Assembly (NCBI GenBank): GCA_012845835.1
Contig: JABAKD010000017.1
Coordinates: forward strand, 982,001-1,046,000
From: Undaria pinnatifida
Taxonomy: Eukaryota; Sar; Phaeophyceae; Laminariales; Alariaceae
Reading direction: 5' to 3'
Length of the DNA stretch: 64,000 nt
Part shown: piece by piece, positions 38,501-50,500 of the stretch
Layout: each line of letters starts with the position of its first letter
Position numbering within the stretch: position 1 is the stretch's first letter
The notes under the pieces: generated by a model
What the model was told of the DNA's origin: nothing
The model's input: only the letters and a program-made list of their open reading frames with translations
Database searches by the model: none
Made by a program: the position numbers and the translations under genes

Positions 38501-41500
38501 GACCCTACCATGCCGGGAAGGAGCACGTCGGGTTTTCACCGACCAGGCAGACATTGCATGCACCACGCGCGAAGCGCCGTGCGTTGTACGGCGAGTTGCA
38601 TGAAGGGTGAGCTGCATCCTACTAAGAACCGCTTGTGAGGCGGACAGCCATATGAATGACAGCTTCAATGAGTTAGTATAATTTCCGGTATGGTCATTTC
38701 CAGAGACAGCAATGGGAGGACTATGTAACTGCCTCGTGGGTACCTTACCATATCCACACTACGTGATACGACCATTCCCCTTGTGCAGAGTGAGCGTTTT
38801 CCACCCCGCGCAAATGATCTAACTCGACCGCCAGCTGTGATTAACCGTCAAAAAAACAAAACAAAAACGGTACCCTCGTGGTCTAGTTCATGTAGTGAGC
38901 GGCATGTTTTACAGCGTCGTTGCCAACCGACGCCAACCCAACCCATATATGATGTAGGGGGGGGGTACTCATTGTTGCTTACCTTAATCATTTGATCATT
39001 GCCCATGCATCCCTTTCTAGACAGAGTACGGGGGGGGGGGGCAATGCGGCATGCAGGAAGAGAGAGAAAAATATTTAGCAACCAACCCAAGCTGAAACAC
39101 AAAAATTGAACACGCCATCAAATCACAAAAACGTCAAAACACCACAACATTCCAACAACAAAATATCAAGACACCAAAACACTAAATCATGGCACCACCA
39201 AAAATCTCACAAGCCAAAAAAACAAAGTGTGAAAAATGGTTTCAGTTCACCCACCTCGAATCTCTGGCTTCTACCCAGGGCGGTCAAGAAAGACGACCTC
39301 GTGGCCTTTTGGAGGCGGCTTATCTTAGATTGCGCAGCCGACGTGAGCAGGCGCATGTCTCGAGTGGCCAGCATACTCGCCACCTAAATTCCGCGACGTG
39401 TGATACAGCATGGCGAACCGGGGACAGCAACATAGGTTCGGCACAAGACATACTTGTGAAGCGAATGGGTACAATAGTTGTGGGTGTGCATCTAACGGCG
39501 AGGACACGCATGTCCCAAGCGCCCAGCATGCTCATCACCTTTTCACCCGCGACGTGTAACGCAGCATGGCGAGACAGGGGACAGAGAACGTACCGATTCG
39601 GTGGGAGAATATACAACCTTGAGTGGGCGTGCAGTTGTGTAGTCGCGAGGTGGTGTACCTATTACTAGTGACCAGCACACTCGTTACTTTACCCTTTCTC
39701 TCCCTCTCTCTCCCCCTCACTTTCTCTTGATATACACCTCTATGCCTCTTCCTTTTCCTCGCTTTCTACCTCCCCCGTGCGTCCGCCCGTCCGTCCGTCA
39801 CTCCCTCCCTTCCTCCCTCCCCCCGTCCCTTCCGCCCGCCCTTACCTGGTCCACGCAATCGCGGTTATGCACGAGCTCGTGCGGCGCGAGCACGACCTTA
39901 ACGGTCACCACAGGCCCATCTCCCCCGACAGCGTTATCAGCAGCCGCCACCGCAGCTGCCGACGCTGCTGCTACCGCGACACCGTCAATAGCAAGGAGTC
40001 CCCCAGAGGATGAAAGGGGGGAGCGGGGAGAGCGTGGCGAGTTGCGGCTGCGGCGGGAGATTGTGCTGCCGGCAGTGTCGGGGTCTTCGCTCCGGTAGTC
40101 GATGACTACACCTCCACTTTTCCACACCTGGAAATCGCCTGCGGGGTGGGCGGATAGGGTTGGAAGGGAAAACCATAATCATCGTCATCATCGTCATCAT
40201 CATCATCATCCTCATCATCACCATCACCATCATCATCATCATCATCACCATCACCATCATCATCATCACAATCAACATCATCATCATAATCATCATCATC
40301 GTCATCATCATCGTCACCACCATCGTCATCGTCACCATCATCATCATCATCATCATCGTCATCATCATCATCGTAACCATCATCATCATCATCATCATCA
40401 TGATCATGGTCATCATCGTCATCGTTATCGTCATCGTCATTGTTGTTGCCGTCATCGTCATCGTCACCATCATCGTCGTCATCAGCGTCGCTGTTATCAT
40501 CATACTTACCATCATCAGCAGCAAACACTAACACAACACCAACAACAACACCAACCACAGCAAAAAATCAACACCAACACCAACACCAGCACCATATCAC
40601 CACCACGAACATGAACACGAACACGAACACGAACACGAACATGAACAGCAAAAACAACAACAACAACCAACAACAACCAACAACAAGTACAACAACCCGC
40701 CCCACCACCTCACCTATCTGAATCATAGTGCCCGCTCCTCCAGCACCCGCAATAGGCTTCCAAGTTCTTCGCGTTAACAGGGTCGTCGCGCGCACCCCCT
40801 CCCTCCCGAGGCCAAATGCCTGTAGCGCACCAAGGTCCAGCTCAAGTCGCCAGTCGGTCTTCTTTTTCTTCAGCTCGGCCTTAAGGTCGAAGATTATCCG
40901 AAGACACGGTTGGCCCGCGTTAACTAACGTAAGCGTCCCCTCGTTTAAAGCCATCTCCACATCAAGCAAAACCCTGGGAAAACGGGGGGGAAAGGAGGGG
41001 GCATTGCCGTTATTGCACGATTTTTCAGCTCGGGTTCATGATACAGTTTTTCTCGAACATGGAAACTAGAGGCGGTACCCGTTTGCCAATTACCCGGGTA
41101 CTCGCGAGTATTTCCTGGCTTGCTAATACCCGTCATACGTACGAGAAATACTTCATACTCGTCGAGTACATGGGCCCCTGGTACCCGGGTAAAACAGGTA
41201 CCACGGGACCCGGAAACCCATTGGGTTACCTTAGAAACTCTGAGAATGGCAACGGACAATCCCCTAAATCACGTGCCATGGCTAACATTTCGTCCATACT
41301 CTCCAGAAAACCCTTTCCACATTGAAAATTATGTCTCACCCCTCGCACCATACAGGCCACCACACACTATACCCCCCGGCTAGCTTCGGGGTACGCAATG
41401 CCGCACCGACAGCGCAATGGGAACACAACAACAGTAGTTCAGCAGCAGTGGCAGTAACAGTAGCAGTAATGGCTATTTTGAGGAAGGGAAACGGAAGGGA

Positions 41501-44500
41501 ATGGGATGGGGGGCAATTACAGAGCAGTGTCCCTGCTTGGTGTGTTCAACAAAAGTGCGGCATTTCTGCACGTTCGGAGGTCCGGGCTGGGTTGAGGGAG
41601 GGGGGGGGGTCGTATGTTTTTCGTGAGTTCAAAGCACATACGGGTCGGCCGCAACACCAAAACAAACAAGAGAGCGGAAAAGACGAGCGCCGCGCGCCCG
41701 ACACATAGTCGGGTCTTTCCTGAACCACTTACCTGGCATGCATATTAATACGCAGCCGCGATTGGAGCACAAGCAATCGTATTTTATGTACGATGATGAT
41801 GATGATGCAGATTCGTCCAAAAACAACCTTGAAAAAAAAAAATGATAAGGATCCCTGTGGGAGAAACCATACAAGAAGAGCAAAATTGTAAACAACCACT
41901 CTGTAGCCCCACTAAAATAACCAATTGAAAACTACCATTACCATTATTTACTTGTACGTTGTACGTAGCCGTGAAAAAAAAGTTCCAGCACCAGCGTAGA
42001 CAGAAAGGGCGGAAAGTCCTGCTTCTGGAGGAATATTCCGAGAAGGATACACATCAAGCATGCAGAAAACAAAGGGAAACCCAGGGGGAAACCCGCAGAT
42101 TAAGAATAGGACGATACAACCGCCGGAATTTGATTAAACACTTGAAAACAATAAACAACACCTGCACAACTGCAAAAACCCAAAACATGCAGAGGGAAAC
42201 CCCAGTGGGAAAACCTCAAAATAATAACCGAACGCGACAGCCGTTGGTTAAAACCCGCGAAAGCCTAAAGAACGCAAACCAACAGAAGAAAAAAACCCAG
42301 CGGGAAAACCCCGAAAACAACAAACGAATGCGACAGCTGCTATAACTTACAGCAGTCCATATATCACACCATGCTCTTGTAGCGCATAGTCTGCTGTGCT
42401 AGTGTGATGTGTGGAAATCATTGCTGCAGGGTTGTCATGCCCAATGTTGTAGCCGTTGCGGTATACCCTCTCCCTTAGAACATACCCGTTGCAACATCAA
42501 GGGCCAAACACGACCAACACAAAAATTTCCCGGGTACCCGACTTTTAAGCGGGTACCCGGGTTCTCGCCCAAAATAGCAGTACAAATACTCTCGGGTAGC
42601 CAGGTGTTTTTTCCCCAAATTATAGCGGGTACCCCCTTAAGACGTATGCTGGTCCGGTAACACCTCTAATGCAAACCAATGCATTGTTTCACCCCTACAC
42701 AACAGCAGTGGTCCCTCTATAGTGCCGGTTGAGTAGTGCCGGTGACCCACTATAGTGCCTGCGAAACCGCCTGGCACAGTAGTGTCAGTAGGCGGAGTAG
42801 TGCCGGTGGCTGTTATAGTGCCTGTTTTTCCCCCTGGCACATGACATTTTTCCCTTTCCCTTTTTATTTTATTTTATAATTTGGTCATCGCGTTTGCTCT
42901 CTAGCTCAACTCGGAAGAGCTTTCACACTCAGCGACCTTCTAGACACGCCGTGGTCACAGGTGTCTTCCCTCCCCCCCCCCCCCGGTACTTGCCTTCCTT
43001 TTTATCGCGCACAGGGCTCAGCATTGCCACTTTTCAGCTTTATATGCTCGTCTTTTTGGTCCAATTTTAACTACTACTAGTGCTCCGTTCGTAGGGCCGG
43101 TGTGTGCCAGCCGTAATACACCGGCACTACAGCGGCAACCCGCCCTACTCCACATCCCGCCACTACTGGCAGTTCCCCTCTGTGCCTCACGATTTCACAG
43201 GCACTGCAGCGGGCAATCAGCACTATATAGGCAAACCGGCACAAAAGAGGGACCACTACGGTATATTCCCAAATATATACTATTTAAACAGGTGTATACG
43301 AAGTATGCTAAAAAAAAAGAAAAATACAGTCCAGCTATGAGGTAGAACATTTCGTCGAAACTCATCTTTGCGAGCTGTGTGATACTCCGATCGCGCGTAT
43401 TACTGGGTGTGTGTCCTCATTAAGGATGTAGGTCGGCGACTCCCCTTGGGACTACAGTCTAGCTTGTACCAGGGTCAATATATTTTGCGAAGACACGATT
43501 GGCCCGCCTTGACTTAGACCTTTTGAGGCCCGTGTATTTCGACCAAAAACAAGCGATTCTCGATACTACCGCCATCTGTGAAGAGTCTGCAACAGCACAT
43601 ATTATACTATCAATATTACGGGGGACCCTAGTAAATAGGACCTACGGTGGATACAAAAACCTACATATTCATCTATTTTTACTAACAATATTTGGTCCTA
43701 TTTACAATCGTCCTCCGTAATATCAATATTAATAGCATCAGAATGCGGTGCGTGCGTCTTATAGCTCCTACCATACGCTTTCACCACGACTTAGTTTTGT
43801 TTTAGTTTTGTTTTAGTTTTTCTTGTTTAGGCTTTGTTTTTAGTGTTCTTTTAGGGTTTGTTTTTAAGTTTTGTTTTTAGGCTTTGTTTTTAGGTTTGGT
43901 ACGGGCCCTGAAAAAATGGCTGATATAAGTGAAGCTGAAAAGACTGCGCCGCCGCACCCCGCGAAAGAGGGGGGACGGAGGGGGTGGCGATACAGCCTTA
44001 GTTTTGAAGCGAATGAAGCGAAATACATTGTGCCGCCGACGTTCGACAAATGGGCAACTGAGGGAGCAGTTATACCTTTAAATGTGAAGTGGAATAGATC
44101 GCGCCGCTCCGTTTCACCCATCCTTACATCCCACAACACACCCACAGAAACACAAACCCACACCTGTTTCTATTCTCGTCCGTCCCATCCTCCTCCCCGT
44201 CCCCATCACCGCTCGGTGCAAAAGCGCGCAAAAACTCCGCCTGCGCGGCAGCGTCCTCCCGTTGCCTCGCCGCTACCAAGTCCTCCGCCCCACCACCGCC
44301 GCTCCCACCACGCTCACTCCCCGCATTCTCGCCAGCAGCATCCGCAGCGCTAGCCGGCACGGGGTCCCTCCTCAGCAGCCACTGCCCCCATGTCTGTCGT
44401 GGCGGGTCCTGCTGCGCGGGGTCCGACTCAGCAAGGTTACGCGAACCCGCGTCCTCCTCATCCTCCTCCTCGTCAGACCCTTCCTCCTCAAGCTGGGCGA

Positions 44501-47500
44501 TCGCCTTAAGCCTGAACGCGACGATTTCGTTTGCGGTAAGCTGCTCGTCCAGTCTCGTGAACTCCTTGTACTCCTCTGGGGTAGCCCGATGCCTGGCCCT
44601 CGCGGTATACAGGCGGACGTAAGTCTTGCGGAGCGCGAGGAGCCGTATCACATCGGGCCAGCCGAGCTTAGCGCGCTTGTCCGCCTTCCCCGGCCTAGAC
44701 ACGCACTTTACAAGGAAAACCCACCAGGCTTTGGGTCCGTCCTTGATGCTGTGCTTCGGGCGATGGCGATACAACGCCTCCCATCTCTCTAGGTCTCGGA
44801 GCGTGGAGCGCATCTTGTTGATGTTGGCGATCTGTGAGTTGTTCAGCACCACACCGACCTGGCGATGATAAAAAAAAAAGCAAAATCGAGAGGATTTACG
44901 TATTAGACCTGGGGAAAAAAAAACCACCAAAGAATCATCAAGAGGTCAAGAGGTGTATATTGGCCCCCGGATAAAAACATGAAAAAATAACTTCAAAGCA
45001 GTAATGGGAGGTAGCAGACTTGGGAAAATAACATAAAACGCGACCAAAGCAGCATTGCGAGGTGTTCGGTCGCTGGTAATCGAGGGCACAGCATTCTGTA
45101 GATACCGGCAATCTGCGAAATGCCGCCCTTGGATAAAAGAAACACACATACTAAAGCAACATGAGAGATACTAAACCCAGGAAAAACGGGGGGGGAAAAC
45201 ACCACCAAAGCAGTATTAAGAGGTACTAGGCCGCAAATATTCCGTTGGGACAATTTAACACAGGAGCGGTATATTTCAGTACATTAGGGTGCTTCCTCTA
45301 CACCGCGGTGGGGGTCTACTCTACGCCTGTATTCTTCAGTACGTGGGTATGTTTCCTGTTCGTGGGGCCGTTTCTGTACCCATGGAAAGTTCTTCTAATC
45401 TCGTATCGTATGTACACCACATGGGTATTCGTATCATTTCGTTCTTGGTATTTCCCTAAAGTCGAGACCCCCCCCTCCCCCGCAAGGAAGGAGAAAAGAA
45501 ACGGAAAGTTTTCATGGTATATCACATATACGGAACAAGCGTACTGAGCGCCCAAAATAGGGAGGTGCCTCTAATAGGAGTAGGGACGGTGTTCCGTCTC
45601 GAAAGGGATGCGTGGTCAATGGTCAAACGACTAAGGCCAGCAACAAATGAGTACGCCCTCCCCCCCCCCCGCCGCGCGCCTCGGCTCACACGCTAACCGA
45701 GCGAAATAAGGATTCCACCTCGCGGGTGCGGCACTAACCTTGGGCAACCCCGAGCATAATCTATACCAGCTATCTGGTATGAACTACCAGGTAGGACATA
45801 CTGCAGCACTCGCCGGCTGCGCTCGATATCGTATTCGAAATTTCTCAGCATCAACCCAAAAGTGTTACATTCTAGCAGTAGCATCACCACCACCACCACC
45901 ACCACCACCACCACCACCACCACCACCACCACCACCATAACCACCGCCGCCGACTACCGACGACGTTTCTTACCCGTGGCCCTTCTTCAACGTACGATAA
46001 CTAATGCATTTCGAAAAAAGACACAGACACAGATTTCCCGTTTGCTCACTCACATCGTGGAAGAAAGCCTCCACCTTGTACTTCGAACTCCCGCCGTCGC
46101 TGCTGCCACCCCCGCCATCACCGCCCCTCTGCACCCTCAAGCGAAACGAAGGAGACGCGGGAACAACAACATACGAGTGTCCATTCTCCCCCCCCGCCAA
46201 CGACTTCCGAAACATGCCTACCAGGTCTTCGTCGGAAAGACGCGTCGCGAGGAACGACCGACAGGCAGCGGTCCCGCCGCATGTTTTTCTTGCTCTGGTT
46301 TTGTCTCCGACGGCGTCATCTGCGGCGGAATCGTTTCCGACGGTTTCATCACCGACGGTTTCAGGAAAACCGGGTACACCGGTCGCGGTCATACCAGCGG
46401 CGGAATAATCGACAGCCGGAACAGAACGCGGAGGGGTTTCCAATCTTCCGGTGGCCTTTTCTGTTGGCGGGGAGGCGGGTGGACGTCGGGGAGGAGCTGA
46501 CGGCGGGGGCTCGTCGCAGTACGCCGCCAGGCTATCCACTGTGACGAGCTTGTACACGAACCCTCTCCCACTGTTTCGGCCGAACCGCACACGGAGGACA
46601 ACAGAGCGAGGGGGGGTGGAGGGTTGGGGCGAAGGGTAAGTGGGGTTGCTTGCAACAACGCCCCCGGCATACTTAATCTCCGCCACGCTCCCCCTACCCC
46701 TCGGCCTCCCAAGTAGAGAGCCGTCACGACATGGTGCATTCCCTTACACTCCATCCGCCCACCCCTCCCCCATCTCCGTTCCTGCCCTCGGCCTCTTCAA
46801 AAAAATCCTTCCTGCTCTGTCGTTTTCCATTCTTCACCCGCCCCCGCCCCCACCCCCCTCCTTCATGCCTTCCCCCCGACCCTCGGCCTCCAAAATGACA
46901 TGCCTTCCCGGCCTGACACTTTTTATGCCCGCCTGCCCCCCCCCCCTCTCAGCATCTCTTCTCCCTCCCACCCCCCTCATCATCTCCCTCCCTACCCCCC
47001 TCCCCCCTACTCCCAGGCCCAAAATCAAAACGCCTTTCTGACCTGTTGTCGCCGCTGCTGGTCTCCTGGACGTACGTGGGGGTCCAGTTCTCGTCGACCG
47101 TCTGCACCACAAGTTTCTTCAGGGTAACGCCTGCAGACAGGGGACGGGGGACGGCCGTCCCTCCCTCCCCCACGCCGACGTCTCCTTCGTCCAGGCTCAA
47201 CTCGTCTTCGTATCGAATGTGAATATTCTTTACAGTAATCTTTGAGATGCCGGTGGGTGGGGAAGCGGGTTTCAAGAGATATCACAGGGAAGAAGCGCGG
47301 GGGACGGGGTTGGGAAGGGGTGAGCGTGGAGGTGTGGGGGGAATTGGGCGGAGGGAGATGATACTTCGTTTGATAATGTCTGAATGTGAAGGGGTTTCAG
47401 AAGATGAATTAGTGGAGAAAGGGAGGGGGGCGGGGGCGGGGGAGGGTGTGGAGGGGGGACGAGGAGAGCGCAAAAATCGATCGATACTATTTGGACGCGG

Positions 47501-50500
47501 CTGGGCTGTTAGGAGACCCTTATGGGGGGCGGAAGGGGGTGAGAACAATTCACGTGGCACCCAATGAAGTGGTCAGTGCACTTTTTACATAGCATTTTAT
47601 ACATACTGTATATTTTAAGTACGTCAGCTGTGAGAGTGCGATATAAATAAGGGTCGACTCTCACCTTTGCAAGCTACGCGATACACCGGCCGCACCTTTT
47701 TTACAGACGTAGTATTCTTTGAGGATGCATGACTCCCACGAGTGTTGGCCAGGGGGAACACCACCAACAAAATACCTGGTATTACGTTAAATTCCACCCA
47801 AAGGCGTCCCCAAAACCGCGGGCGCACCTAAAAAAAAAGCCTGTTAATCCCACGTAATTTCTCAAGCGCTTTATTTCCCCCCTCAAAACAAGAAGGGGAA
47901 ATATTCGTTTACAAAACGAGCCCAGGTGTAAACCGATACCCCCCCTTTCCCCCCATCGTCACCTGAATATTGTCAAGAATCTTGGCCAGCAGCCTGCCCC
48001 ATACGCCCTTCCCGCCTGCAGCTGTTTCCTCTTTAGAACCCCCCGCCATGAGCACCGCCTTTCTCTCCAGGTGCTTCCGTAACCGCCACTCCACACCTTG
48101 GGATGGCGAAAGGGGGGGGGGGGGGGAGGGGAGGGGAGGGGGGGGATATTCAGGGCTATTCACGGGTCACGACCAGGCCCGCGGGTCGGGTCAGGATGCT
48201 CAGAGATAATCGCGGGCGTCGAGTCGGGTCAGATCAGGACTTGTTCGAAAACATCACACGTCGGATTTGGGCCAAGCCAAAAGGTTTTCGAATCTCACGG
48301 TTCGGGTCGGGCAGGGGAATCTTGACCCGATCCGACCCGTGAGACGGTTTCCGATCCGTGAAACGCCATGGAAATATGGACTAATCTATAAACTCGGTTC
48401 TAGCTATAAATAGACGGTGCAACTTGAGCCGTTACTTGCGCGGTGACTGGGTGACAGAGTGCATATTCACTTCACTGTTCAAGCGCTTGTTCTAAGTTAA
48501 AACCTGGTATATATCGTAGGCCCATACCTGGTACTCAAGAACGCCTGCGGAGTCATCCCACAGAAAGGGGTTGCACTTTTTGGGCCATACTTTCTGACCG
48601 GCTGAGGTACTCAAGTGCTTAGTATCATAATTTCACGAGTACGTACAACGGTTGTTTTTAGGACTAGCGCATAGAAATTGTGGTCGGGCTGCGCGATCGA
48701 ACGTGTTCGAAGTCAATTTTCGGGTGAGACAGTGAGCTCCTCATCTTAGGAGCTTAGAAACTTCTTAGAAACTTCTGCTGCACGCGTAGCGTGGGATTAC
48801 TCTGTGCTCCCCCTTTGTCAACTTGCGACACCCCCCGGGATTTCGAGCCGACCGGGTCCCGAAGGGGAACCTTGTACACCTCGGACAGATCACGATCTAG
48901 ATCATATAGACCATGAAGATCATACAGATCATATAAATCATATAGATCATACAGATCATCTATATCATACATATAATCAAGATCATACATATCATATAGA
49001 TCATACATATCAACTAGAACAAACAGATCATCTAGATCATCGAGATCATCTGGATCATACAGACCATCTAGATCATCTAGATTATACAGATCATCTAGAT
49101 CATCTAGATTATACAGATCATATGTCATAAAAAATGAAAGTACACTCCAGCTGTGAGATCGAATATTTTGTCGAAACTCATCTTTGCAAGCTGTGTGTGA
49201 TACTCCGATCGCGCGTATTACGAGTTGTGTGTCCTCATTAAGGATATAGGTCGGCGACTCCCCTTGCAACTACAGTGTAGCTATCAGGGTCAACAGGATG
49301 ATTTTAGTCAGTCTGTGCGCGGAAACTATAAAACCCGTTTCTGAGGGGGACAAAATCTGACAGCTGTGGAAGGAAATGCATCAGTTTATCGAGTGAATCT
49401 TGTAAGTCGAATAACCGGTGAGGGGAGGGCGGAGTTTTGAAGGACGTGGGGGCCTGGTTTTGATCAAAAGGGGGCGGGGTTTGAGGGGGGGGGAGGGGGG
49501 GGGCAGCTCAATCTGTGCGTGGAAACTATACATTCTTTCAAGGGGATAAATGTGACGGTTTTGGAAAGAACGCACCAGTTTATCATGTATATCCTGTAAG
49601 TCGTACAACCAGTGAGAAGAGGGCGGAGTGTTCGAGGGGGTGGGGGTAGGGTGGGGTGGAGGGGTGGGGAGGTGGGGGGTGGGGGAGGGGGATGGGGGGG
49701 GGGGGGGGAAGGGAAGGGCTTCAGGTGGCATAGATGTAGGGGTTTGGTATACGTGTGGTGCTAGGTCTAGGCGATGGTGCGGGTGGTGGGGAAGGAGGGG
49801 GCGTTCGGGGCGGGGGGGAGGAAGCAGCGGCATGGATGGCTCTAGAAAGATAATGAGGTGATATCCAGTGCGTGGAAGTGTTTATTACTCTGGCGGATTT
49901 CGATATTCGGTGGGGCGTTTGAGCAAGGGAGAAAAAAAAAGGGGGGGGGGGGGGGGAGTTTTTTTTTAGGAGGTTAAGGTCACATATAATATTCAAATAC
50001 ACTCCGGCTGTGAGATCAAATATATGTAGAGGCTTGTTATACGCGTGGTGCTAGGTCTAGGCGATCGTGCGGGTGGTGGGAAAGGAGGAGGCGTTGGAAG
50101 GGGGGGGGGGGAGAATGAAAACTACGTCATGGATGGTTAGAAAGATAATGATGTGATATCAACTGCGTAGAGGTGTTTATTACTCTGGCCGATTTTGATT
50201 GTAAGTGGGGCGTTTGAACAAACTGGGCGGAGAAAAAAAAAAAAAGGGGGGGGGGGGTGGGGGGGGGTGGGGAGGGATCGGGGGAGGGGGGGGGAAGGGG
50301 TGGGACGTTTGAACAAGAGGGATCGGGGGAGGGGGGCGGGACATTTCAATATGTGCGCGGAAACTATTAATCCTTAAAGGGGACAACTCTGACGGTTGTA
50401 GCAAGAAGACATCCCTTTATATCATCTGCCTGGTAATGTTCACTATTCTAGAAGGTTTGATGTTAGATGCAGTATGCATCATATATCTGTCGCCATGGTA

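Larger units (their letters stand above)
40974..44163 (-). other. Intron 7 (3.2 kb)
   Basis: GGGTACC-rich sequence (41080-41230, 42530-42640), an A-rich imperfect repeat with GGGAAACCC (42060-42330), a TIR-bounded element (42707-43256), a CAGCTGTGAGATCGA-family copy (43327-43475), a MITE (43605-43732) and TTTAGTTTTG repeats (43790-43890). No exon found. Confidence 0.55.

Noticed and set aside
39106-39668. Plus-strand frames of 93 and 159 codons
   Set aside because: Overlap exon 10 on the other strand; Lys/Gln/His-rich N-terminal part from A/C-rich intron sequence, no family match.
40106-40614. Poly-His, poly-Asp, poly-Ile and poly-Met frames
   Set aside because: Artefacts of the CAT trinucleotide tract in intron 8.
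43871-44353. Plus-strand 160-codon frame next to exon 7
   Set aside because: Its second half is the antisense of exon 7; the first half shows no similarity and lacks splice or promoter support.
48754-49269. Minus-strand frame rich in Tyr-Asp-Leu repeats
   Set aside because: Translation of an AGATCATAC low-complexity run.
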